A program made the translations under genes and the position numbers. Positions 41,963 through 50,680 of a DNA stretch of 64,000 nt are shown piece after piece; position 1 is the first letter of the stretch; each line of letters opens with the position of its first letter. The notes under the pieces are model-generated. The model searched no databases, was not told the DNA's origin, and saw only the letters and a program-made list of their open reading frames with translations. The stretch spans positions 4,208,155 to 4,272,154 of the forward strand of contig NZ_KB375281.1 in assembly GCF_000336555.1 (NCBI RefSeq), in the 5' to 3' direction. The DNA comes from Afipia clevelandensis ATCC 49720 (lineage in GTDB: Bacteria; Pseudomonadota; Alphaproteobacteria; Rhizobiales; Xanthobacteraceae).

Positions 41963-43180
41963 ATGGCCTTTTCATTCAGAGCATATGCACGTTTTGCCGC
42001 TGGAGCCGGTGCCGCAGTGGTCTTGGCAGCGGCCGCGACCACGTCCATCCGCGCGGAGGATCAGGCGCCGATCAAAATCGGCCTAATGCTGCCCTACAAG
42101 GGCGTCTACGCGCTTCCGGCGGAAAGCATCGACCGCGGATTTCAGCTCGCGCTGGAAGAATTCGGCAACAAGAGCAACGGACGTCCCATCGAGGTGATTC
42201 GCGCCGACGACGAACTCACGCCGAGCGTCGGTGTGCAGAAATTCAACAAGCTGGTGCAGGGTGACAAGGTTGACATCGTCGCCGGCATCATCGGCTCCAA
42301 TGTAGGTATCGCGATTTCCGAGCTTGCCGAAAAGAACAAGGTTCCGCTGGTGTTCGCGAACGCCTTCGCGGACGAGATCACCGGAAAATTCTGCAGCCCG
42401 TATATCGCGCGGACGTCTTTCAGCGCCAACGGCTTTGAATATGCATCTGGCAAGTACTGGGCCAGCAAGGGCATCAAGACCGCTGTGACGATGGGTCCTG
42501 ACTACACGGCCGGACGCGCGTTCATTGACGGCTTCAAGCGAGGCTTCGAGGAGAATGGCGGCAAGGTTGTCGAGCAAATCTGGACGCCTTTCCAGAAGAC
42601 CAAGGACTACAGCGCGGCTTTGACGCAGGCCGCCAACGCCAACGCCGAGATCATTTACGCTTTCTACGCCGGTGCTGAGGCCATCCAGGTGGTTAAGCAG
42701 CATGCCGATTTCGGGCTGCGGAGCAAGGTTCCGCTGATCGGCGATCACTGGGTTTATGATGAAGCGCTGTGGCCGGCGCTCGGAGATCTCGTCATCAATG
42801 CGCGACACGTCGCGACGCATTATCCGGGCGTTCCGACCGAGGTAAATCGCAAGTTCGTCAAGGCGTATCAGGACAAGTTCAAGATGGAGCCGGACGTCAG
42901 CGCCGAACTCGGCTACGACAACGGCAAGGCCATCATGCTGACGCTGGAGAAGCTGGGCGGCAAGATTCCGGAAGACCGCGCGAAGTTTATCTCCACCATG
43001 CGCGGTCTCACGTTCGACGCGCCGCGCGGCAAGATCCGGTTCAACGCGCAAAATAGCGCCCAGCTTGAAAAGGTCTATCTCGTCGAGATCGTCAAGGGGG
43101 CGGATGGGAAACCGCAGCGCAAGGGACTGGATGAATTCCCCGGCGCGGGCGATTTGCCGGGCTGCACCAAGTCGTTCTAA
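41963..43180 (+). CDS. Liv-type ABC substrate-binding protein
   Basis: 405 residues from ATG 41963 (AGGAGG seven bases upstream). Signal peptide ends near TTSIRAE. Fold markers: APIKIGLMLPYKGVYALPAE, FGNKSNGRPIEVIRADDELT, KVDIVAGIIGSNVGIAISEL, YDNGKAIMLTLEKLGGKIPE. First gene of an operon with livH, livM, livG and livF homologues. The tail has two parts of an acidic cleft typical of the family, and a Cys in LPGCTKSF at the end. Substrate undetermined. Confidence 0.92.
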   Translation: MAFSFRAYARFAAGAGAAVVLAAAATTSIRAEDQAPIKIGLMLPYKGVYALPAESIDRGFQLALEEFGNKSNGRPIEVIRADDELTPSVGVQKFNKLVQGDKVDIVAGIIGSNVGIAISELAEKNKVPLVFANAFADEITGKFCSPYIARTSFSANGFEYASGKYWASKGIKTAVTMGPDYTAGRAFIDGFKRGFEENGGKVVEQIWTPFQKTKDYSAALTQAANANAEIIYAFYAGAEAIQVVKQHADFGLRSKVPLIGDHWVYDEALWPALGDLVINARHVATHYPGVPTEVNRKFVKAYQDKFKMEPDVSAELGYDNGKAIMLTLEKLGGKIPEDRAKFISTMRGLTFDAPRGKIRFNAQNSAQLEKVYLVEIVKGADGKPQRKGLDEFPGAGDLPGCTKSF

Positions 43181-43187
43181 TCGGGAA

Positions 43188-43209
43188 GCTGGCTCCCCGC
43201 GGAGCCAGC
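43188..43209 (+). promoter_or_regulatory. Intra-operon hairpin after the binding-protein gene
   Basis: Perfect 9-bp stem GCTGGCTCC/GGAGCCAGC with a CCGC loop, seven bases after the stop and 20 bases before livH. Such hairpins often protect the abundant upstream message encoding the binding protein; no T run, so not a full terminator. Confidence 0.55.
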
Positions 43210-43229
43210 ACCCTTGCTCAGTGTGAGAC

Positions 43230-44108
43230 ATGCAGATTTTTCTTATCCAGATTCTCAACGGCATTCAGTTGAGCATGCTGGTGTTTCTTCTGGCCGTTGG
43301 ACTGACTTTGATCTTCGGATTGATGGACACTCTCAATCTGGCGCATGGGGCGTTTTTTACCATCGGCGCATATTTCGGGCTGGTCGTCGCCAATGCGACC
43401 CATACGTTCTGGCTCGCGCTGCTGATCGGGCCGCTGCTTCCGTTCGCGCTCGGGTTCATCCTGCAATATTTCGTGCTGCAGCCGCTGGCACAACGGGGAC
43501 GATCCACGCATCTCGATCTGGCGCTTCTCACGTTCGGGCTTCTGTTCGCGACGGCGGGAGCCGTCGAGTACATCTATGGTTCGGCCTTCTACAGCATCGC
43601 GCTTCCGGACGTTTTGAAAGGCCGCGTGGCATTACTCGGGATGGAATATCCGGTCTATCGCCTCTTCATCATTGGAATCGGCTTGCTTGTCGCCGTCGCA
43701 CTGACGCTGCTCATTGACCGCACACTGATTGGCGCGATTTTGCGGGCGGGCGTCGACAATCGCGAGATGGTGACCGCGCTCGGTATCAACATCAACGTGG
43801 TCTTCGGGCTTGTGTTCGGCCTCGGTTCGGCACTGGCCGGCCTCGCCGGCATCGTTGCCGCGCCCGTTATGAGCATTTACTCCAACATGGGCATTGGGAT
43901 CGTGGTGACGACCTTTGTCGTGGTGGTTGTTGGCGGTCTGGGGAATCTCCGCGGATCGTTCTACGCCGCGCTGATCGTCGGCATGACGGATACGTTTGCA
44001 CAGGCTTTCCTTCCGGAAGTCGAGTTGTTCGCGATCTACGCGCTGCTGATTGTCGTCATGATCTTTCGGCCCCGCGGCCTCTTCGGCGTTGCCGGGAGAG
44101 TCGCATGA
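43230..44108 (+). CDS. livH: ABC transporter permease, LivH type
   Basis: 292 residues with about eight membrane segments. LivH family features: IQILNGIQLSMLVFLLAVGL, TLIFGLMDTLNLAHGAFFTI, AGVDNREMVTALGININVVF (the cytoplasmic EAA-like coupling loop) and VVVVGGLGNLRGSFYAALIV. Forms the membrane channel with LivM. The stop overlaps livM by four bases. Confidence 0.93.
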   Translation: MQIFLIQILNGIQLSMLVFLLAVGLTLIFGLMDTLNLAHGAFFTIGAYFGLVVANATHTFWLALLIGPLLPFALGFILQYFVLQPLAQRGRSTHLDLALLTFGLLFATAGAVEYIYGSAFYSIALPDVLKGRVALLGMEYPVYRLFIIGIGLLVAVALTLLIDRTLIGAILRAGVDNREMVTALGININVVFGLVFGLGSALAGLAGIVAAPVMSIYSNMGIGIVVTTFVVVVVGGLGNLRGSFYAALIVGMTDTFAQAFLPEVELFAIYALLIVVMIFRPRGLFGVAGRVA

Positions 44109-45091
44109 TCATGGATACGGAACTGCCTGAAGTCGTTGACCGTGACATGAACAAGACGAGACTGGTCAGGATATCCGGCATGCTGCTCACGGCGGCCGGG
44201 TTGCTGGCCTTCCCGCGCATGGCCTCGACATACGGAATGACGCTGGCTGTGGAGGTTCTCATCGCCGGCGTATTTGCCTCGGGCATCAATTTGCTCGTCG
44301 GATATACGGGCATGGTTTCGCTCGGGCAGGCCATGTTTCTTGGCTTTGGCGGATACGGCATCGCGATGGGAACGGCGTTGTTGGGCTGGCCGCTGTGGGT
44401 ATCTGTCCCCGTGACGTTGGTTGTCTCCGGTCTGATGGCAGTTTTGATCGGCGCAATCTGTACGCGGACGCGCGGCGTTGAGTTTCTGCTGATTACGCTG
44501 GCTTTCTCGCAGATGTTCTACGGCGCGGCGGTCAAGCTGCGCTGGACCAATGGTTCTGATGGTATGACGGGAATTCCTCGGCCCGATCTATCGCTGTTGG
44601 GATTGAGCGCTGACGATCCTGCTGTTTTCTATTACTACGTGCTCGGTATAGCGGCCATTGTCCTGATACTTGTCTGGAGAATCGTCAATTCTCCGTTCGG
44701 AAGTGTGTTGATCGGAATCCGTGAGAACGAATCCCGCGTTACCGCCATGGGTTATTCGGTCCCGAGCTACAAGATTGGCTCATTCGTGGTCGCCGGAATG
44801 ATTTGCGCGAGCGCCGGCATTTTACAGTCTCAATACACCTATTTCATCAATCCCGACTCGATGAGCTGGCAGATGAGCGGCGAGGGTATCCTCATGGCCA
44901 TTATCGGCGGACTTAACGTTGTCGTCGGGCCGTTCATCGGCGCGGCCGTGTTCGTCTTGGTCAAGAGTATGCTCAGTCAGGTGACCGAAGAGTATAATCT
45001 CTTCTTCGGCGTGTTCTTCATGCTGGTGGTAGCGTTTTTCCGCGGAGGTATCGGCGGAGCTCTGCGGACTTTGTGGGAGCGGCGGCGATGA
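44105..45091 (+). CDS. livM: ABC transporter permease, LivM type
   Basis: 328 residues. LivM features: SGINLLVGYTGMVSLGQAMF, CTRTRGVEFLLITLAFSQMF, GIRENESRVTAMGYSVPSYK (coupling loop) and MAIIGGLNVVVGPFIGAAVF. Start ATG at 44105 overlaps livH; an ATG at 44111 is the alternative. The stop overlaps livG by four bases. Confidence 0.93.
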   Translation: MIMDTELPEVVDRDMNKTRLVRISGMLLTAAGLLAFPRMASTYGMTLAVEVLIAGVFASGINLLVGYTGMVSLGQAMFLGFGGYGIAMGTALLGWPLWVSVPVTLVVSGLMAVLIGAICTRTRGVEFLLITLAFSQMFYGAAVKLRWTNGSDGMTGIPRPDLSLLGLSADDPAVFYYYVLGIAAIVLILVWRIVNSPFGSVLIGIRENESRVTAMGYSVPSYKIGSFVVAGMICASAGILQSQYTYFINPDSMSWQMSGEGILMAIIGGLNVVVGPFIGAAVFVLVKSMLSQVTEEYNLFFGVFFMLVVAFFRGGIGGALRTLWERRR

Positions 45092-45837
45092 ACGCTCTCG
45101 AGATACGGAACCTACGCAAAGCCTTCGGCGGCCTTGAGGTCATTTCCAATTTCGATCTTTGTATTCCGCAAGGCCAGCGCCACGCGGTGATCGGGCCGAA
45201 CGGCGCAGGCAAGACGACGCTTTTCAATCTGGTCACCGGCTGGATGTCTCCGACCAGCGGCGAGATCATGATTCACGGGCAGCTATTGAAGCCGGGTCAT
45301 CCGGATGCGGTGACGCGCGGTGGCTTGTCGCGTTCGTTTCAGAAGAACATGTTGCTGGAGAACCTGACCGTTCTCGAAAACCTTCGGATTGCCTGTCAGG
45401 CATCGCATCCGTCGCGCCGCTCGCTGTTGCGTTCAAAAGACAACTTTCCAGACATCATCGAGAAAGCGCGCCGTGTTGCGGCGCAGATGCATCTTGATTC
45501 CTGTCTGGATCGGAAGGTGGGCGAACTTTCCTACGGTCAGAAGCGGCAACTTGAAGTTGCCATCGCTCTGTGCGCCGAGCCGAAAATTCTGCTGATGGAT
45601 GAGCCCGCGGCCGGAACGTCACCAGATGAGCGCGAGCGGCTAATCGAACTGATTAACGGGTTGCCGCGAAATCTGACGATCATCCTGGTGGAGCACGACA
45701 TGGATGTCGTATTCGGAATCTGCGAGATCATCACCGTACTCAGCTACGGCAAAGTTCTGGCGACAGGCACAAAGGACGAAGTGCAGTCCAACCCTCGGGT
45801 AATCGAGGCCTATCTGGGACAGCATCATCATGCTTGA
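45088..45837 (+). CDS. livG: ABC transporter ATPase, LivG type
   Basis: 249 residues from ATG 45088. Walker A GPNGAGKTTLFN, Q-loop region GLSRSFQKNMLLENLTVLEN, signature LSYGQKRQLEVA and Walker B ILLMDEPAAGTSPDE are all present, and ILVEHDMDVVF is the H-loop. One of the two ATPases energising the transporter. Overlaps livF by eight bases. Confidence 0.95.
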   Translation: MNALEIRNLRKAFGGLEVISNFDLCIPQGQRHAVIGPNGAGKTTLFNLVTGWMSPTSGEIMIHGQLLKPGHPDAVTRGGLSRSFQKNMLLENLTVLENLRIACQASHPSRRSLLRSKDNFPDIIEKARRVAAQMHLDSCLDRKVGELSYGQKRQLEVAIALCAEPKILLMDEPAAGTSPDERERLIELINGLPRNLTIILVEHDMDVVFGICEIITVLSYGKVLATGTKDEVQSNPRVIEAYLGQHHHA

Positions 45838-46531
45838 ACTCAGAAATGTTCATGCCTACTACGGCGAAAGTCATATCCTTCAGGGCATTGACCTCGATGT
45901 CGCGTCGTCGCGTTGCGTTGCAATTCTCGGCCGCAATGGCGCGGGCAAGACGACGACGCTCCGCTCGATCCTCGGACTCGTCCCGGCGCAGCAAGGGACG
46001 ATCAGGTTCAAGGGCCAGGATATCACGCATGCGGCGACCCATCGCATCGTGCGTCTCGGGATTGCCTTCGTGCCCGAGAACCGCGGGATATTCGCCAATG
46101 TTACCGTTGAAGAGCATCTCGCGATCGCGCGGAGCGCCGCCAGCCACCGGCCAGCTCTAAAACCCATCGAGTACGTCTATGAGGTGTTTCCACGTCTGGC
46201 CGAGCGCCGTCACAGTCTCGGCGGCCAGCTATCCGGCGGCGAACAGCAAATGCTGGCGGTGGGACGCGCGCTGATCGCGGCTCCCGATTTGATGGTTCTC
46301 GATGAACCAAGCGAAGGCCTTGCGCCGGTGATTGTCGAGACGCTGGAACGTGTCCTGGTGGATGTGAAGGCGTCGGGGATTCCGATCCTGCTTGTCGAGC
46401 AGAATTACCATCTTGCGACACGTCTGGCGGATTACGTCTACGTGCTCAGTCAAGGTCGCGTGCAGTTCGCCGGAGAAACGGTGGCGCTGCTTTCGAACGA
46501 AGATGTCAGGCGCACCTATCTGAGCGTTTGA
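45830..46531 (+). CDS. livF: ABC transporter ATPase, LivF type
   Basis: 233 residues. Walker A GRNGAGKTTTLRS, LivF-specific FVPENRGIFANVTVEEHLAI, signature LSGGEQQMLAVG, Walker B LMVLDEPSEGLAP and H-loop-like ILLVEQNYHLA. Completes the five-gene Liv set (binding protein, H, M, G, F). Confidence 0.95.
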   Translation: MLELRNVHAYYGESHILQGIDLDVASSRCVAILGRNGAGKTTTLRSILGLVPAQQGTIRFKGQDITHAATHRIVRLGIAFVPENRGIFANVTVEEHLAIARSAASHRPALKPIEYVYEVFPRLAERRHSLGGQLSGGEQQMLAVGRALIAAPDLMVLDEPSEGLAPVIVETLERVLVDVKASGIPILLVEQNYHLATRLADYVYVLSQGRVQFAGETVALLSNEDVRRTYLSV

Positions 46532-46578
46532 CCGAGTGAGCCGGGCGTTTCCGCCGGGCGCTGGAATAAGAGGAAAAC

Positions 46579-47778
46579 ATGTCCGGTCCATTGAATGGTG
46601 TTCGGGTTCTCGATCTGACGGCGGTGGTGTCGGGTCCTTACGCGACGATGTTTCTGGCGGATCAGGGCGCGGACGTGCTCAAGATCGAGCCGATCAGCGG
46701 CGACGGCACGCGGCGAAGCCGGAACCTGATCGACGCGGCGGGCGAGTTCTCCGCGCTGTTCGTCTCGTGCAATCGCGGCAAGCGCTCGCTGTCCATCGAC
46801 ATCAAGAGCGAGACAGGGCGCGAGGTGCTGGCGAAGCTGGCCTCGCAGGCCGATGTGCTGGTGCAGAACTTCCGTCCCGGCACCATGGAGCGGCTCGGGC
46901 TCGGCCACGAGGAATTGCGCAAGAAGTATCCGCGCCTGATCTATGTCTCGATCAGCGGCGTGGGCGACAGCGGGCCCTACGTCAAGAAGCGGGTCTACGA
47001 TCCGATCATTCAGGGCCTGTCGGGCTTCGCCGACATCCAGTCGCAGCCGGTGACCAACCGGCCGCAGATGATCCGTACCATTGTCTGCGACAAGACCACC
47101 TCGGTGTTCACCGCGCAGGCGGTGTCGTCGGCACTCTACGCCCGGGAGAAGACCGGGCAGGGCGACCACATCCAGGTTGCGATGCTCGACACCATGATCT
47201 CGTATCTGTGGCCGGAAGGCATGATGCAGTACACGGTGGTGGGGCAGGAGGCGGCTGTCGGCGATCCCAACGACCGGCCCGATCTCGTGTTCCAGACGCT
47301 GGATGGCTACATCACCGCCGGCACCATTTCGGATTCCGAGTGGCAGGGCTTCTGCAAGGCCTCCGGCGATCCGGAGCTTGCGAAGGACGAGCGCTTCGCG
47401 ACGCCGAGCGCGCGGTTCATCAACGCCACCGCGCGGATCAACAAGATGCAGGAATATATCAGCCAGCGCACCACCGCCGAATGGCTGGAGCGTCTCGACG
47501 CAGCGGATGTGCCGTGCTCGCCGATCCTGCGCCGGGCCGAGATCATCACCAACGATCAGGTGGTGGCGCGGGGCCTGATCGAGGAGTTCGACCAGCCGAC
47601 GGTGGGCCGTGTGCGCCAGCCGAAGCCAGCGGCGATCTTCGAGGTCAACAAGGCCGCGATCGGCGGTCCCGCGCCGCGCGTCGGCGAGCATTCGCGCGAT
47701 GTCCTGCGCGAACTCGGCTATGCCGACGCCGCCATCGACAAGATGGTCGCAAGCAAGGCTGTCAGAACAGCCGTTTAA
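46579..47778 (+). CDS. Class III CoA transferase (CaiB/BaiF)
   Basis: 399 residues. Family marks: PLNGVRVLDLTAVVSGPYAT, FLADQGADVLKIEPISGDGT, RGKRSLSIDIKSETGREVL and VLVQNFRPGTMERLGLGHEE. The predicted catalytic Asp lies in VAMLDTMISYL, as in formyl-CoA transferase. It follows livF by 47 bases and probably attaches CoA to the acid imported by the transporter. GC content and codon bias are visibly higher than in the flanking genes, so it may have a different history. Confidence 0.9.
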   Translation: MSGPLNGVRVLDLTAVVSGPYATMFLADQGADVLKIEPISGDGTRRSRNLIDAAGEFSALFVSCNRGKRSLSIDIKSETGREVLAKLASQADVLVQNFRPGTMERLGLGHEELRKKYPRLIYVSISGVGDSGPYVKKRVYDPIIQGLSGFADIQSQPVTNRPQMIRTIVCDKTTSVFTAQAVSSALYAREKTGQGDHIQVAMLDTMISYLWPEGMMQYTVVGQEAAVGDPNDRPDLVFQTLDGYITAGTISDSEWQGFCKASGDPELAKDERFATPSARFINATARINKMQEYISQRTTAEWLERLDAADVPCSPILRRAEIITNDQVVARGLIEEFDQPTVGRVRQPKPAAIFEVNKAAIGGPAPRVGEHSRDVLRELGYADAAIDKMVASKAVRTAV

Positions 47779-47819
47779 GCAACAGTTCAAACATATCTGT
47801 CGAAGCATTGGAGTGTGTG

Positions 47820-48563
47820 ATGTCCGGAAAGAAAGACGGCGTGGTTCTGCTGGTCGGAGCAGGAGACGCAATCGGTGCTGCAGTCACGCAGCGGTTTGCT
47901 GATGGCGGTTACAAAGTGGTCATCGCGCGGCGAGATGCGGAAAAATCCCGGGAACTGGTCAACGAACTGACAAAAGCAGGCCGGGATGTGCGCGCGGTGA
48001 GTGTCGATGCACGGCAGGAGGCAGATGTGCAGGCGCTTTTTGCAAGGGTAGAGCGCGAAATCGGTCCGATCGAAGTGTGTCTCTATAACGCTGGCTCGAA
48101 CGTAGCCAAACCGTTGCTGGAGACGACCGAGAAATTGTTCTTCAAGGCCTGGGAGCTGGCCTGCTATGGCGGCTTTCTTGTCGGCCGGGAAGCCGCAAAG
48201 TACATGGTGCCTCGCGGTCGCGGCACTATCCTGTTCACTGGGGCAACAGCAAGTGTACGTGGCGGCAAGGGATTTGCGGCGTTTTCGTCGGCGAAGTTCG
48301 GTTTACGCGCAGTTGCGCAGGCGATGGCACGCGAACTCGGACCGAGGAATGTCCATGTCGTCCATCTTCTTATTGACGCGGGTGTGGATAGCAAGGCGAT
48401 ACACGAGCGGATGAAGGCCGCAGGCGTCAATGTCGCTGAGATTCCCGAAGACAGCCTGACGAAGACATCTTCAATCGCAGACGCCTACTGGTTCGCCCAT
48501 CATCAAAGCCGCGATGGCTGGACGCATGAACTCGATCTGAGACCATCAGCGGAGACCTGGTAA
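47820..48563 (+). CDS. Short-chain dehydrogenase/reductase-like protein
   Basis: 247 residues from ATG 47820. The Rossmann motif is GAGDAIGAAVTQRFADGGYK, the NAG motif appears as LYNAGSN. Around the active site the sequence is FTGATASVRGGKGFAAFSSA followed by K, so the Ser is present but the usual Tyr of YxxxK is Phe. A subset of bacterial SDRs shares this FxxxK form; their chemistry is not well defined. Its stop overlaps the GST start by one base. Confidence 0.85.
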   Translation: MSGKKDGVVLLVGAGDAIGAAVTQRFADGGYKVVIARRDAEKSRELVNELTKAGRDVRAVSVDARQEADVQALFARVEREIGPIEVCLYNAGSNVAKPLLETTEKLFFKAWELACYGGFLVGREAAKYMVPRGRGTILFTGATASVRGGKGFAAFSSAKFGLRAVAQAMARELGPRNVHVVHLLIDAGVDSKAIHERMKAAGVNVAEIPEDSLTKTSSIADAYWFAHHQSRDGWTHELDLRPSAETW

Positions 48564-49231
48564 TGACAAATGGTCTCATCCTTTGGGGCGCAGGCACGCC
48601 GCGCACGATGCGGCCCTGCTGGGCATTGCATGAACTCGGGCTCCGTTATGAAAAGAGACCGATTGGGCCCCGAACAGGGGAGACCAAAACACCCGAATAC
48701 ACCCGGCTCAATCCTCGACAGAAGGTCCCGCTGCTGCAGGACGGCGACTTCGTCATCGGAGAAAGCGCTGCGATTGTTGCCTATCTTGCCAAGACTTATG
48801 GAAGTCCGGAACGATCATTCATCCCCGAAGATCGGCAAAAGTACGCGACCTGGCTGGAGTGGAGTTTCTTTATTGTCACTGAACTGGACTCGACAAGTCT
48901 TTATGTGATGAGACGTCATGGTGTGAACCAGGGCTTGGCTCATCTCTACGGCCACTCGCCCGAAGTGGTTGATCGCGCCGCCGAATACTTCCGTGATCAG
49001 CTTAAGCATGTGGAGACCGCGTTGTCCGACGGCCGGACCTATCTGATCGGTGATCAGTTTACGACCGCTGACATTCTCCTCGCCACATGTCTGGAATGGG
49101 CGATCGCCTACGGCGTGGGGATATGCGACGTTGCGAAGCCTTACCTTGATCGCATCGTGGCGCGGCCGGCCTATATTCGTGCAAGAGACGAGAATGCGCC
49201 GGCGCCGGTCGAGGGCGAGGCGCGGAGGTAG
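48563..49231 (+). CDS. Glutathione S-transferase family protein
   Basis: 222 residues. The N-terminal thioredoxin-like domain has GAGTPRTMRPCWALHELGLR, NPRQKVPLLQDGDFVIGESA (glutathione-binding cis-Pro and ESAAI) and a helical C-terminal domain with GRTYLIGDQFTTADILLATC. It would act in the cytoplasm, perhaps in isomerisation or dehalogenation in the same catabolic pathway. Last gene of the overlapping string. Confidence 0.88.
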   Translation: MTNGLILWGAGTPRTMRPCWALHELGLRYEKRPIGPRTGETKTPEYTRLNPRQKVPLLQDGDFVIGESAAIVAYLAKTYGSPERSFIPEDRQKYATWLEWSFFIVTELDSTSLYVMRRHGVNQGLAHLYGHSPEVVDRAAEYFRDQLKHVETALSDGRTYLIGDQFTTADILLATCLEWAIAYGVGICDVAKPYLDRIVARPAYIRARDENAPAPVEGEARR

Positions 49232-49588
49232 CGAAAAAGCGTGAGCTTTGTTGCCCAAAACGTAACATCTCACATTGTCGCCGATTGCGGTTATCTCGTG
49301 CCGGAAGAAGCACCCGATGAGTTGAGCGAGGTGCTCGTCCCTTCCCTTGGCGGTTCGCAGTAAGGTGGCCTTAAGGCGCGTCCTCACCGCGCGCGGCCGC
49401 TGTACCGCGGAATTTGGCCCCAGAGTAACTCTTTGAAAGGCCAGCCATGGCGGGCCTTTGTAAACGAGGCGCGCAAGCGCCGTGCGCGCATGGTCACTGA
49501 TCCGACGACGTTGTTCCGTGTTCGAGCCGATACAGTCAACCAGATCGCGCTGTCTGCGGACTAGCAGTTGATCCGCGAAGGGCCGAAA
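49232..49588. terminator. Gene-free gap with a terminator-like hairpin
   Basis: 357 bases between convergent operons. The only clear structure is at 49436-49459, where AAAGGCC and GGCCTTT pair around the inner palindrome GCCATGGC. Placed to end transcripts from one or both sides. The rest shows no gene. Confidence 0.45.
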
Positions 49589-50536
49589 CTAGCTTGTCGT
49601 GCTATGCGTTCCACCCTGCCGCTGCGGCATGCCCTCCGGCACGACGGTCTGGACAATCGAGGAATCAAGCGCTTCATAATCGTGCAATCGGATCGTGGCG
49701 TACAGTTCAGCGCGGGTCTGCATCCTTTCGACCATCTTGTGGGTGCCGCCATCGCGGGCGATGGCCGCGTATAGCTCCTGTTGCGCTTTATTGGCCACAC
49801 GGAGCGATGACACCGGCCAGATCACCATGCGATAGCCCATGTCCTGGAATTCCTGTGCCGTGAAGAAGGGCGTTCTGCCGAATTCGGTCATGTTGGCGAG
49901 CAGCGGCACGCCGGGCATCCGTTTGGCGAAGGCGCGGAACATCTCTTCGGTGTTGAGCGCTTCGGGGAAAATCGCATCGGCGCCGGCCTCTACGTAGAGT
50001 TTTGCCCGCGCAACGGCGCCGTCCAGACCTTCGCTTGCGGCTGCGTCGGTTCGTGCAATGACGACGAGATCGCGGCGAGCCTTGGCCGCGGCGGCGACCT
50101 TCGCGGCCATGTCGTGCGCGTCAGCGAGCTTCTTGTCGTTCAGGTGTCCGCACTTCTTTGGCAGCAACTGGTCTTCAAGATGCACCGCGCCTGCGCCTGC
50201 GTCCTCGAAGGTGCGGACCATGTGCATGACGTTGAGTGCTTCGCCGTAACCCGTGTCGCCGTCGACCAATAGCGGCAGACCGGAACTGCGGACAATCTGG
50301 CGGACGAAGAACGCGACTTCATCCACGGTGATGACGCCGAGATCGGGAAGGCCCATCGAGGCCGTCATCGCTGCGCCCGACAGATACAGCCCCTCGAATC
50401 CCGCCGCCTTGGCTTGCAGCGCGGCCATGCCGTTATGGGTGCCGGGAAGGCGGAGGATATCTGGCCGTTTCAGGAGCACGCGAAAACGCTGTCCGGCGCT
50501 TTGGGCGGGAAGATCGGCGGCAATGAGGTAGGGCAT
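49589..50536 (-). CDS. prpB: Methylisocitrate lyase
   Basis: 315 residues, isocitrate lyase/PEP mutase superfamily. The KKCGH motif with the catalytic Cys is in LEDQLLPKKCGHLNDKKLAD, and metal/substrate residues are in LLVDGDTGYGEALNVMHMVR and VIARTDAAASEGLDGAVARA. It splits 2-methylisocitrate into pyruvate and succinate, the last step of the methylcitrate cycle. Last gene of the prp operon. PrpB assignment rests on motif plus prpC and prpD neighbours. Confidence 0.93.
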   Translation of the reverse strand: MPYLIAADLPAQSAGQRFRVLLKRPDILRLPGTHNGMAALQAKAAGFEGLYLSGAAMTASMGLPDLGVITVDEVAFFVRQIVRSSGLPLLVDGDTGYGEALNVMHMVRTFEDAGAGAVHLEDQLLPKKCGHLNDKKLADAHDMAAKVAAAAKARRDLVVIARTDAAASEGLDGAVARAKLYVEAGADAIFPEALNTEEMFRAFAKRMPGVPLLANMTEFGRTPFFTAQEFQDMGYRMVIWPVSSLRVANKAQQELYAAIARDGGTHKMVERMQTRAELYATIRLHDYEALDSSIVQTVVPEGMPQRQGGTHSTTS

Positions 50537-50680
50537 GTCAGAACTTTCTCAGGCGTATTTGAAGACAACGCCGCCCTTGCGAGGAGTTTTTGCGACGAAG
50601 CAATCCAGCTTGCGGCCCAAGGACGGATTGCTTCGCTTCGCTTGCAACGACGTGATGTGAGCGGCGGCTCCCGATGATCT

